This document shows, in pieces, positions 6,572 to 13,982 of a DNA stretch of 39,726 nucleotides (the stretch's first letter is position 1; each line of letters opens with the position of its first letter). The stretch comes from an uncultured Bacteroidales bacterium. Its GTDB lineage: Bacteria > Bacteroidota > Bacteroidia > Bacteroidales > Muribaculaceae. Under the pieces are notes generated by a model. The model was not told the DNA's origin. It saw only the letters and a program-made list of their open reading frames with translations, and did not search any database. The stretch is from contig CACYAW010000012.1 of NCBI GenBank assembly GCA_902772455.1, positions 1 through 39,726 on the forward strand, read 5' to 3'. The translations under genes and the position numbers were made by a program.

Positions 6572-8326
6572 ATGATTCTCGTATTTGGTGGAACGACTGA
6601 GGGCCGCGTGGCGGCCAAGGTGCTCGATGAATCGGGTGCCTCCTATTGGTATTCCACCAGAGGCGACCTGCAGGATATCCAACTCGCGCACGGCCACCAC
6701 GTCACTGGGGCGATGCAGGTGCCCGAGATGGTCACTTTCTGCCATGAACACGATATCCGCCTGATCGTTGACGCTGCCCATCCGTTCGCCGTGAATCTGC
6801 ACAGCAATGTCGTTGACCTTGCAGGGCATATCGGAGTGTCCGTCATCCGCTACGACCGCATCTATCCGCCACACGACGAGGATATCGTCTGGTGCCAGGA
6901 CTATGATGATGCCATCGGACAACTAAAGGCCCATGGCGTTCATCGTCTGCTGGCACTCACCGGCGTCAATACCATTGCGAAACTGCGCGATTTTTGGAAT
7001 AACAACGAATGCTGGTTCCGCATTCTGAACCGCGAAGAATCGTTGGCCGGGGCGCAAAAGGCCGGATTCCCCACCGACCGCCTCGTTTACTATGAGAAAG
7101 ACGACACTGCATCGCTGATTGAGCAACTGCAGCCCCAAGCCATCATCACCAAGGAGAGCGGAACGAGCGGCGGCTTCGACGAAAAAGTCCTTGCTGCACG
7201 ACAAGCCGGAATCCAAGTCTTTGTTGTTGAACGGCCAGAATATCCCACTGCAGATGGTGTAACCGTTCAGCACGTCAATGGCCCTCACGGCCTGCGCCGT
7301 GCGGTGGAGAAGCTGTTGCCTGAGTTCTATCCCCTGCATAGCGGCCTTACCACGGGCACCTGCGCCACAGCTGCGGCCATTGCTGCCACAATACGCATGA
7401 AAACGGGTGAAACACCTGCAAGCGTGCCAGTGACTCTACCCAATGGTGAGACGATTGATGTCGAAGTCACCTATGGTGACGGCTTTGCTGCCGTATTCAA
7501 GGAGGCTGGCGATGACCCCGATGTGACCAACGGCCTCGAGATACGCGCTCAAGTTGAGCCCTGTGACCATTTCGAGATACTCGGCGGCGAGGGCGTAGGC
7601 AGATTCACTGTGCCAGGCTTCGACTTCCCTCCTGGCGAGCCAGCCATCAACAAGGCGCCGCGCCAGATGATGCGCGACAATATCCATGAGAATGTGCGCA
7701 TCACCATCAGCGTGCCTCAAGGTACCGAGATTGCCCACCGCACCTTCAATCCGCGCCTGGGCATCGAGGGCGGCATCAGCATTATCGGCGTTTCGGGTAT
7801 TGTAAAACCCTTCAGCGAGGAGGCTTTTGTGGCCAGCATCCGCAAGTGCATGCAGGTGGCTAAGGCCTCGGGCAGCGACCGCGTGGTCATCAACAGCGGC
7901 GGCAAGAGCGAGCGCTTTGTTAAAGCGCAATACCCCGACCTGCCGCAGCAGGCCTTTGTGGAATATGGAAATTATATCGGGGAGACGTTGACCATCGCCA
8001 ATGAATTAAACATCCCTAAAGTCACTATGGGCGTGATGCTGGGCAAGGCGGTAAAACTCGCAGCGGGCAACCTCGACACCCACAGCCGCCACACCACGAT
8101 GGACAAAGATTTCGTGTCAACTATGCTCCACGAGGCGGGAATCGGCATCGACATCAGCGACCTTACCCTCGCCCGCGAACTGTGGGATAGGATACCTCAA
8201 GAAAAACTACAAGATTTTGCGACGGTCGTCATCAACCACTGTACCCGTTATTGTACTCCCCTACTCCCCAACGGCAATCTCATTATCCTCTTAATTGATG
8301 ATAATGGAAAGATTTATTACTCGTAG
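6572..8326 (+). CDS. cbiJ-cbiD: fused precorrin-6A reductase (CbiJ/CobK) and cobalt-precorrin-5B C1-methyltransferase (CbiD)
   Basis: Residues 1 to about 250 are the CbiJ/CobK reductase (MILVFGGTTEGR at the N-terminus, DAAHPFAVNLHSN, and LALTGVNTIAKL), which reduces the macrocycle with NAD(P)H. From about residue 254 the sequence becomes CbiD (SGLTTGTCATAAAIAA, PNGETIDVEV, INKAPRQMM, GGISIIGVSGI), which methylates C1 in the anaerobic pathway. Both domains are of normal length. The last ten bases overlap, tail to tail, the end of the minus-strand permease gene, so there is no terminator between the convergent units. Confidence 0.92.
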   Translation: MILVFGGTTEGRVAAKVLDESGASYWYSTRGDLQDIQLAHGHHVTGAMQVPEMVTFCHEHDIRLIVDAAHPFAVNLHSNVVDLAGHIGVSVIRYDRIYPPHDEDIVWCQDYDDAIGQLKAHGVHRLLALTGVNTIAKLRDFWNNNECWFRILNREESLAGAQKAGFPTDRLVYYEKDDTASLIEQLQPQAIITKESGTSGGFDEKVLAARQAGIQVFVVERPEYPTADGVTVQHVNGPHGLRRAVEKLLPEFYPLHSGLTTGTCATAAAIAATIRMKTGETPASVPVTLPNGETIDVEVTYGDGFAAVFKEAGDDPDVTNGLEIRAQVEPCDHFEILGGEGVGRFTVPGFDFPPGEPAINKAPRQMMRDNIHENVRITISVPQGTEIAHRTFNPRLGIEGGISIIGVSGIVKPFSEEAFVASIRKCMQVAKASGSDRVVINSGGKSERFVKAQYPDLPQQAFVEYGNYIGETLTIANELNIPKVTMGVMLGKAVKLAAGNLDTHSRHTTMDKDFVSTMLHEAGIGIDISDLTLARELWDRIPQEKLQDFATVVINHCTRYCTPLLPNGNLIILLIDDNGKIYYS

Positions 8327-9348
8327 GAGGTCTTGCGGCGGCGGTAGAGGACGTAAATGATGATTGGGGCGCCGATAAGGGCGGTGACGCTGTTGACAGG
8401 CATGGCCCCCTCGAACCCGGGAGCACGGGCAATCAGATTACAGATTAACGCCAGGGCTGCGCCACACAGGGCGGTGGCGGGCATCAGTTTCCAGTGGTCG
8501 CTGGTGCGGAAGATACCTCGTGCCAGATGGGGCACGGCCATACCGATGAACATGATGGGGCCGCAATAGGCGGTGACGATAGCGACGAGCGTGCCTGAGC
8601 AGATGATAATCCAAGTGCGGGCGCGCTTGACATTGACGCCCAGGTTGGCGGCATAACGGTCACCCAGCAGCATGGCATTCAAGGGTTTTACCAAGAGGAA
8701 ACTCAAGGGCAACAGGATACACATGAGCACGACGAAGAGTATCATTTGGTCACCCGACACACGAGAGAACGAACCGAGTCCCCACACTACAAAGGCTTTG
8801 ACATCTTCCTCGGGACTGAGGAACTTGAGCACGCCGATGATGGCGGTGGCCAGGTAACCAATCATCACGCCGATAATCAGCAAGGTGACATTGCCACGAA
8901 CCTTGCCCGAAATCCACACGATCAGCATCATCACGGCGATGGCACCGATGATGGCAGCAACCGAGACAGCCGCGTCACCCAGGTAGCCCAACGAACTCAG
9001 TGCCACTCCACCCAGCTGTCCCGACAGCAGCACGACGAAGGCCACACCCAAGCTGGCACCGTTGGAGATACCCAAAATGGACGGTCCCGCCAGCGGGTTG
9101 TGAAAGATGGTCTGCATCATCAGGCCGCTCACGGCAAGGCCCGCACCCGCCACAATCGCGGTGAGCACCTGCGGCAAGCGGGAACTGAGGATGATATTGG
9201 TCCAGATCTCGGACTCGCTGTCCTGCCCGATAAGGATACGGCATATGTCGCCCACCGGTATCTCAATAGAACCGATGAACAGGTTGGCAATCACCATCAC
9301 GACGATTACCACTACAAGGGCCAACATCAAAGGCAGCGTGCGTCTCAT
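8317..9348 (-). CDS. FecCD/BtuC-family ABC transporter permease, probably for corrinoids
   Basis: The 343-residue protein is hydrophobic throughout, with about nine to ten membrane segments. It carries the family motifs GLMMQTIFHNPLAGPSILG and GPIMFIGMAVPHLAR. These permeases work with a periplasmic or lipoprotein binding protein to import cobalamin or iron-chelate complexes. It lies 78 bases downstream of the binding-protein gene on the same strand and amid cobalamin genes, so corrinoid uptake is the likely job; a siderophore or heme substrate cannot be excluded. No ATPase subunit gene follows, because the gene runs straight into cbiJ-cbiD. Confidence 0.85.
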   Translation of the reverse strand: MRRTLPLMLALVVVIVVMVIANLFIGSIEIPVGDICRILIGQDSESEIWTNIILSSRLPQVLTAIVAGAGLAVSGLMMQTIFHNPLAGPSILGISNGASLGVAFVVLLSGQLGGVALSSLGYLGDAAVSVAAIIGAIAVMMLIVWISGKVRGNVTLLIIGVMIGYLATAIIGVLKFLSPEEDVKAFVVWGLGSFSRVSGDQMILFVVLMCILLPLSFLLVKPLNAMLLGDRYAANLGVNVKRARTWIIICSGTLVAIVTAYCGPIMFIGMAVPHLARGIFRTSDHWKLMPATALCGAALALICNLIARAPGFEGAMPVNSVTALIGAPIIIYVLYRRRKTSYE

Positions 9349-9426
9349 TTTTCTTTAGTTTCTAGTCCTTAGTTTCTAGATTATCTAGATATTCTAGAGT
9401 TTCTAGATTTCTTGAACTTCTCACTA
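9349..9426. other. spacer of TCTAG words
   Basis: The stretch repeats TTTCTAGTCCTTAG, TTTCTAGATTATCTAGATA and TTCTAGAGTTTCTAGATTTC. The core TCTAGATATTCTAGA is self-complementary. The same words, in other arrangements, fill the spacers at 6483, 10600 and 12516. Confidence 0.5.
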
Positions 9427-10527
9427 TTATTGCAGCAAGCGGTAGAAGGTGGGTTGGTAGTCTTTCTCGACCAGTTCGGGATGGAAAATGGCGACAAAGT
9501 CCTTCAGGAGCACGTCGGGCTTGACTGGAGCAATCTCGTAATAGGGTGTCTGCTTCATGTTGCAGTAGATGACCTTTTTCTCCTTGAAGGCCTTGAACAT
9601 CTCGTTGCGGGGTTCACTGGCCTTCAGCGCCTCGTAAGAGAAATCGCCCTGGTAGCTGTTGAGGATGCGCCAGTAGTCGGCGTTGGCCGACAGGGCATAC
9701 ATCTTCTCAAACTCCAGGTCCTCGCCCGAGGTCTCATCATCGTTGATGACATAGTCGGCGCCGGCATCACGGAAAATCTGCGCCAGGTAGTTCTTGCCAC
9801 CCACAGCATGCCAATTGCCGTAATGCATCTCGCCGCTGGTGATGGTGGGACGCTGCTCAACCTTGGCAGCCTTCTCTTTCAACTCGTTGTAGCGGCTCTC
9901 GATGCCGGCAAAAATCTCGGCGGCCTCTTTCTCCTTGCCAATGAACATGCCGATGAACTTGATCCACTCGGCCTGTCCCAGCGGGTCGAGTTCCTTATAG
10001 CCCAGGTGAGGCACCAGCGTGATGCCGATTTCCTTGATGGCGTCATAGCCACCGCGCTTGGACGGCGAAATAAAGATAACGTCAGGATTGGCGGCCATGA
10101 CCACCTCGGGGTCAAACTCGCCTTCCATGCCGATCTTGACAATGCGTCCGTCCTTCACGCGCGCCTTGATATCTTCATTAAAGAGGTTCTTGGTGCCGGT
10201 GATGCCCTTGACCACGTGATGGGCATCGAGAATGGTGAAATTTGACAGTTGCAGCGAGGTCATGCAGATGGTGCGCTCGATGGGCACCTTGACCTTGACA
10301 TAGCTCTCAGGAACCACAGCCTGGGCATCATGCACCAGAGCAAAATGGTCTTTTTTACCCACGTCAACCAGCCTTATGTCGGCCGAATCACGAACACTAA
10401 ACCCTGTGGCATACTTCACGGTCACTTCTTCCATCGAATCGGTGCCCGACTTCAACTGCTTGCCGCCCTGTGAAGAGCAGGCGCAAAGCAGCACCAAAAC
10501 TGCAATAATTCCTAAAAATTTCTTCAT
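9427..10527 (-). CDS. BtuF/FecB-like ABC substrate-binding lipoprotein
   Basis: The 366-residue protein starts with a lipoprotein signal (MKKFLGIIAVLVLLCAC; lipid-modified Cys at residue 17). A periplasmic binding protein fold of the helical-backbone class follows, with ERTICMTSLQLSNFTILD near residue 90, PDVIFISPSKRGG, and GKNYLAQIFRDAGADYV in the C-terminal lobe. It should capture a corrinoid or another chelated metal for the permease encoded 78 bases downstream. A -7 box lies 26 bases upstream of the ATG. Location in the cobalamin locus supports a corrinoid ligand; the sequence alone does not prove it. It is divergent from cobS. Confidence 0.82.
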   Translation of the reverse strand: MKKFLGIIAVLVLLCACSSQGGKQLKSGTDSMEEVTVKYATGFSVRDSADIRLVDVGKKDHFALVHDAQAVVPESYVKVKVPIERTICMTSLQLSNFTILDAHHVVKGITGTKNLFNEDIKARVKDGRIVKIGMEGEFDPEVVMAANPDVIFISPSKRGGYDAIKEIGITLVPHLGYKELDPLGQAEWIKFIGMFIGKEKEAAEIFAGIESRYNELKEKAAKVEQRPTITSGEMHYGNWHAVGGKNYLAQIFRDAGADYVINDDETSGEDLEFEKMYALSANADYWRILNSYQGDFSYEALKASEPRNEMFKAFKEKKVIYCNMKQTPYYEIAPVKPDVLLKDFVAIFHPELVEKDYQPTFYRLLQ

Positions 10528-10552
10528 TCTTTTATTCCTCTGATTTATGCTA

Positions 10553-10560
10553 CAAAGGTA
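10553..10560 (-). promoter_or_regulatory. -7 box of the binding-protein/permease operon
   Basis: Read on the minus strand, TACCTTTG ends 26 bases before the ATG at 10527. The leader would be about 20 bases. I see no well-spaced TTTG upstream, so the -33 element is weak. Confidence 0.45.
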
Positions 10561-10638
10561 CTACTTTTTAATGAGCAAACCGCACGAAAACCACTAAAAA
10601 AACTAGGGACCAGGGACTAGAAACTAGAAACTTCTTTG

Positions 10639-10646
10639 TACCTTTG
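10639..10646 (+). promoter_or_regulatory. -7 box of cobS, near-leaderless
   Basis: TACCTTTG ends only 5 bases before the ATG at 10651, and it follows a tract of ACTAGGG/ACTAGAA words (about 10600-10630). The transcript would begin at or almost at the start codon. The -33 element is not clear. Confidence 0.5.
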
Positions 10647-10650
10647 CGCT

Positions 10651-11442
10651 ATGGAAGAAACAGCAGTAAAAACAAGGTGGTATGACAACATCTGGGCGGC
10701 GTTGATTTTCTTCACACGTTTGCCTTTTTGGCGTGCCTATCAGCCCCCGCAAGCAAGTTACAAGACGGTCGTTGAATATTGGCCGTTGACGGGCTGGCTC
10801 ACGGGTGGCGCGATGGCCGCGACGCTCTACTTTGGCAGCATGGTGTTGCCTCATGCCGTGGCCGTGATTGCCGCGATAGCCGTGCGGTTGCTGATTACCG
10901 GAGCATTGCATGAGGACGGGCTGGCCGACTTCATGGACGGCTTTGGCGGCGGTGGCGACCGCGAGCGCATCCTTGCCATCATGAAGGATTCGCACATCGG
11001 CACATACGGTGTGCTGGGACTCATCATCTACATGCTGCTGCTGGGCACTGCGCTCTACAGTATGCCCGTGACTGTGGCGGCACTCGCCATCCTGGGGGCT
11101 GACCCGTTCTCCAAGATGGTCACGAGCCAACTGGTCAATATGCTTCCTTACGCCCGCCGCGAAGAAGAGGCAAAGAACAAGACCGTTTACCGCAAACCCT
11201 CGCTCGCCGCTGGCTTGAGCCTAACGGTTCAGGGCCTGCTGCCGATGGCATTTTTGTTCGGCCTGCTAGATGCCAACTGGTATCTGGTGATTGCCTTTCC
11301 CGCCCTGGTGATGTATTTCCTGTATCTGCTCATGCTGCGCAAAATCCGCGGCTACACGGGCGACTGCTGCGGTGCCGTGTGCCTACTTGTCGAGCTGGCT
11401 GTATATCTCATTGCCTGCTCACAACAATTATCTAACGCCTAA
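10651..11442 (+). CDS. cobS: cobalamin synthase (adenosylcobinamide-GDP ribazoletransferase)
   Basis: The 263-residue membrane protein joins adenosylcobinamide-GDP and alpha-ribazole (phosphate) in the last steps of cobalamin assembly. The family signature is clear: ALHEDGLADFMDGFGGG near residue 90, followed by DSHIGTYGVLGL. A later RKIRGYTGDCCGA motif is also typical. Several hydrophobic segments follow. The ATG at 10651 is chosen over an upstream in-frame TTG because the -7 box lies at 10639-10646 and family members start near METAV...WYDNIWAALIFFTRLP. It heads the cobS-cobC-cobU-cobT series. Confidence 0.94.
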   Translation: MEETAVKTRWYDNIWAALIFFTRLPFWRAYQPPQASYKTVVEYWPLTGWLTGGAMAATLYFGSMVLPHAVAVIAAIAVRLLITGALHEDGLADFMDGFGGGGDRERILAIMKDSHIGTYGVLGLIIYMLLLGTALYSMPVTVAALAILGADPFSKMVTSQLVNMLPYARREEEAKNKTVYRKPSLAAGLSLTVQGLLPMAFLFGLLDANWYLVIAFPALVMYFLYLLMLRKIRGYTGDCCGAVCLLVELAVYLIACSQQLSNA

Positions 11443-11464
11443 AGCCTAAGACCTAAAGCCTAAA
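11440..11464 (+). repeat. CCTAAAG heptamer tract between cobS and cobC
   Basis: Four tandem units, CCTAAAG CCTAAGA CCTAAAG CCTAAA, start at the cobS stop codon and end one base before the cobC ATG. The whole spacer is this repeat. Confidence 0.6.
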
Positions 11465-11995
11465 ATGGAAATTGTTTTGATTAGACATACGAGCGTCGAT
11501 GTCCCCAAGGGGACGTGTTACGGACAGACCGATGTGCCCGTGCGCGACACCTTTGAGCAAGAAGCCGAGGAGACCCGCCAGTCGCTTGAACAGTTCCTGC
11601 CTTTTGACAAGGTGTTCTCGTCGCCGTTGACACGGGCCCGCAAACTCGCGGCCTACTGCGGTTACCCCGATGCCGAGACCGACGAGCGCCTGCTGGAGAT
11701 GGACATGGGCGAATGGGAAATGCAACTGTATGATAAGATCAAAGACCCTCACCTGCAGGAGTGGTACGACGATTACATCCACCAACCCACAACAGGCGGC
11801 GAGAGCTTCCAGCAACAGTACACGCGCGTGGCGGCGTTCCTTGACGAGCTCAAGGGCAAGCCTTACCAGCGGGTGGCCATCTTTGCCCATGCCGGTGTGC
11901 TCATCAGCGCGGGCCTCTACGCCGGACTGTATTCGTGGGACAATGCATGGAGCAACCTGCCCGATTACGGGGAGTTTATCATAATAAGAAACTGA
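11465..11995 (+). CDS. cobC: alpha-ribazole phosphatase (histidine phosphatase family)
   Basis: The 176-residue protein is a histidine-phosphatase-type enzyme with the catalytic LIRHT at residues 5-9, a second conserved stretch SSPLTRARKLA, the LLEMDMGEWE acid motif, and IFAHAGVLIS for the second catalytic His. It should remove the 5'-phosphate from alpha-ribazole phosphate or from cobalamin 5'-phosphate. A general phosphoglycerate-mutase-like role is possible from sequence alone, but the position between cobS and cobU makes the cobalamin role very likely. One base separates its TGA from the next ATG, so translation is probably coupled. Confidence 0.88.
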   Translation: MEIVLIRHTSVDVPKGTCYGQTDVPVRDTFEQEAEETRQSLEQFLPFDKVFSSPLTRARKLAAYCGYPDAETDERLLEMDMGEWEMQLYDKIKDPHLQEWYDDYIHQPTTGGESFQQQYTRVAAFLDELKGKPYQRVAIFAHAGVLISAGLYAGLYSWDNAWSNLPDYGEFIIIRN

Positions 11996-11996
11996 C

Positions 11997-12512
11997 ATGA
12001 GAAAAATCATATTAATCACTGGAGGACAACGGTCAGGCAAGAGCAGACAAGCCGAGGAATTGGCATTAAGCCTTGCCGACAATCCCGTGTATGTGGCCAC
12101 GGCACACGTTTGGGACGAGGAGTTCCGTGAGCGCGTGCGTCGCCATCAGGAGCGTCGTGGCCCGCAGTGGACCAACATCGAAGAAGAGAAATACCTGAGC
12201 CGACACAACCTGACGGGACGCGTGGCCGTGATTGACTGCGTGACGCTGTGGCTGACCAATTTCTTCTTTGAGGCGCAAGATCAAGACACACAACAGGTCT
12301 TAGCAACTGCCAAAGAGGAATTTGACCGCTTCACGGCCCAAGATGCCACCTTCATCTTCGTGACCAACGAAATCGGAAGCGGCGGCGTGAGTGTGGATGC
12401 CGTGCAACGGCGATTCACCGACCTTCAAGGCTGGATGAACCAGTACATCGCCAGCCGTGCCGACGAAGTCATCCTTATGGTCTCGGGAATCCCGGTAACA
12501 GTGAAGAGTTAA
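11997..12512 (+). CDS. cobU: adenosylcobinamide kinase / adenosylcobinamide-phosphate guanylyltransferase
   Basis: The 171-residue protein has the CobU P-loop GGQRSGKS at residues 9-16, followed by the typical YVATAHVWDEEFRERVRRH (CobU proteins have YIATA...D.E...RI..H, with the guanylated His in this region). DCVTLWLTN and TNEIGSGGV are also family hallmarks. It phosphorylates adenosylcobinamide and transfers GMP to it. Length is normal. It starts one base after the cobC stop. Confidence 0.93.
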   Translation: MRKIILITGGQRSGKSRQAEELALSLADNPVYVATAHVWDEEFRERVRRHQERRGPQWTNIEEEKYLSRHNLTGRVAVIDCVTLWLTNFFFEAQDQDTQQVLATAKEEFDRFTAQDATFIFVTNEIGSGGVSVDAVQRRFTDLQGWMNQYIASRADEVILMVSGIPVTVKS

Positions 12513-12515
12513 CTG

Positions 12516-12541
12516 TTCTAGAATATCTAGAATATCTAGAA
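12516..12541. repeat. TCTAGAATA triplicate between cobU and cobT
   Basis: TCTAGAATA, TCTAGAATA, TCTAGAA: three head-to-tail units, each itself nearly palindromic. They recall the TCTAG words of the spacer at 9349-9426. Confidence 0.55.
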
Positions 12542-12562
12542 ACTTAAACTAATGATTACAAA

Positions 12563-13606
12563 ATGAAGCAATTCAATATACAACACACCGACAAGTCGCT
12601 GGAACAGAGCATCCAGCAAAAAATCGACCACCTGAACAAACCCAAAGGCTCACTGGGCCGCCTCGAGGAACTGGCCTTGCAGATTTCCCTTATCCAGCAG
12701 ACCCTGACGCCTAGCCTCAACCATCCCTGCCACCTGTTGCTGGGCGGCGACCACGGCATCGAGCGCGAGGGCGTGAGCGTGTCGCCACGCGAGGTCACCT
12801 GGCAGCAGATGATCAACTTCACCCGCGGCGGTGGCGGCGTGAACATGTTCTGCCGCCAACATGGTTTCAAGTTGCGCATCGTGGACACTGGCGTGGATTA
12901 TGACCTGACGAATGTCGAGGGCATCATCGATCGTAAAATAGCCCGTGGCACCCGCAATTTCCTGCATGAGCCTGCCATGAGCCAGGAGGAATTTGACCGC
13001 GCCATCCAAGTCGGGTGCGACCTCGCGGATGACTGCATCGCCGAGGGTTGCCAGGTGCTGTGCATTGGCGAAATGGGTATCGCAAACACCTCACCATCAA
13101 GCATCTGGATGAGCTTGTTCGGCAACATCCCGCTCGACGAATGCATCGGTGCGGGAGCGGGCCTTGACAACCCCGGCATCCAGCACAAGCGCGAAATCCT
13201 TGCCCAAGCATTGCAACATTACCACGAGACGATGGAACACACGATTGAAAACGCCATCCGCTACTTTGGCGGTTTTGAGATGGTAACAGCTATCGGGGCG
13301 ATGCTGCGTGGCGCCGAAAAACATCTCGTCGTACTGGTTGACGGCTTTATCATGACGGCTTGTGCAATCGCGGCCATCCAACTCTACCCCGCAGCCCAGG
13401 ATTATATGATTTTCACCCACTGCGGTGACGAGAGCGGCCACCGCCGCATGCTCGACATCGTCCATGCCAAGCCCATCCTCAACCTGGGCCTGCGCCTGGG
13501 CGAAGGCACCGGCGCCCTTTGCGCCTTCCCCATCATCGACTCGTCAGTCCGCATGATCAACGAACTCAACAACTTCGACACCGCCCACATCACCAAGTAC
13601 TTCTGA
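12563..13606 (+). CDS. cobT: nicotinate-nucleotide-dimethylbenzimidazole phosphoribosyltransferase
   Basis: The 347-residue enzyme makes alpha-ribazole phosphate, the lower-ligand nucleotide, from a base and nicotinate mononucleotide. It carries LNKPKGSLGRLEELA near the N-terminus, the GDHGI motif, CIGEMGIANTSPSS, and the C-terminal LRLGEGTGA containing the expected catalytic Glu. Length is normal. It ends the plus-strand cobalamin series; no dimethylbenzimidazole synthesis gene is nearby, so the base activated may be imported or a different one. Confidence 0.94.
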   Translation: MKQFNIQHTDKSLEQSIQQKIDHLNKPKGSLGRLEELALQISLIQQTLTPSLNHPCHLLLGGDHGIEREGVSVSPREVTWQQMINFTRGGGGVNMFCRQHGFKLRIVDTGVDYDLTNVEGIIDRKIARGTRNFLHEPAMSQEEFDRAIQVGCDLADDCIAEGCQVLCIGEMGIANTSPSSIWMSLFGNIPLDECIGAGAGLDNPGIQHKREILAQALQHYHETMEHTIENAIRYFGGFEMVTAIGAMLRGAEKHLVVLVDGFIMTACAIAAIQLYPAAQDYMIFTHCGDESGHRRMLDIVHAKPILNLGLRLGEGTGALCAFPIIDSSVRMINELNNFDTAHITKYF

Positions 13607-13607
13607 G

Positions 13608-13776
13608 GCTCGCGATGCGAGCAGGTTAGAGTTTAATGCTCGCGATGCTCGCAGTTTAGAGGTTAAAGTATAGAGTTTAGAGGGGCATCCGCTTTCACAT
13701 GCTCGCGATGAGAGCAGGTTAAAAGTTAAAAGTTAAAGGGGCATACGCATTGATGCTCGCGATGCTCGCAGTTTAG
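13608..13776. repeat. cluster of GCTCGCGAT units downstream of cobT
   Basis: Four related units occur: GCTCGCGATGCGAGCAGG (13608-13625), TGCTCGCGATGCTCGCAG (about 13637), TGCTCGCGATGAGAGCAGG (13700) and TGCTCGCGATGCTCGCAG (13754). They are joined by TTAGAG, TTAAAG and GGGGCATNCGC words. The first unit is a perfect 6-bp hairpin (GCTCGC gat GCGAGC) 2 bases after the cobT stop and could end transcription; the others vary between inverted and direct halves. Confidence 0.6.
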
Positions 13777-13849
13777 GGGTTCACTCCTCAGCAATAAGCC
13801 TGCTTTTCATAAACTCATCAAGTGTCACAAAATATTTCTAAGGGAAATG

Positions 13850-13878
13850 TTGTTTATATCAGATTTTTCGTATCTTTG
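13850..13878 (+). promoter_or_regulatory. promoter of the caspase-like gene
   Basis: TTG (13850-13852) is followed after 18 bases by TATCTTTG (13871-13878). The start codon is about 105 bases further on, so this gene has a real 5' leader of about 95-100 bases, unlike the cobalamin genes. The leader is AT-rich, with no structure I recognise. Confidence 0.55.
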
Positions 13879-13982
13879 TGACATTATTTATTGTGTTTTT
13901 TCATTTTTATTAACTTCTCCTGTTGAATGAGTTCATTAGAGTCTTTCTTGAACCATTCTGATAGGCACAAAAACAATTGATT

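Noticed and set aside
8746-9372. 208-codon plus-strand frame opposite the permease gene
   Set aside because: It is antisense to a clear FecCD permease and has the His/Gln-rich composition typical of such shadows.
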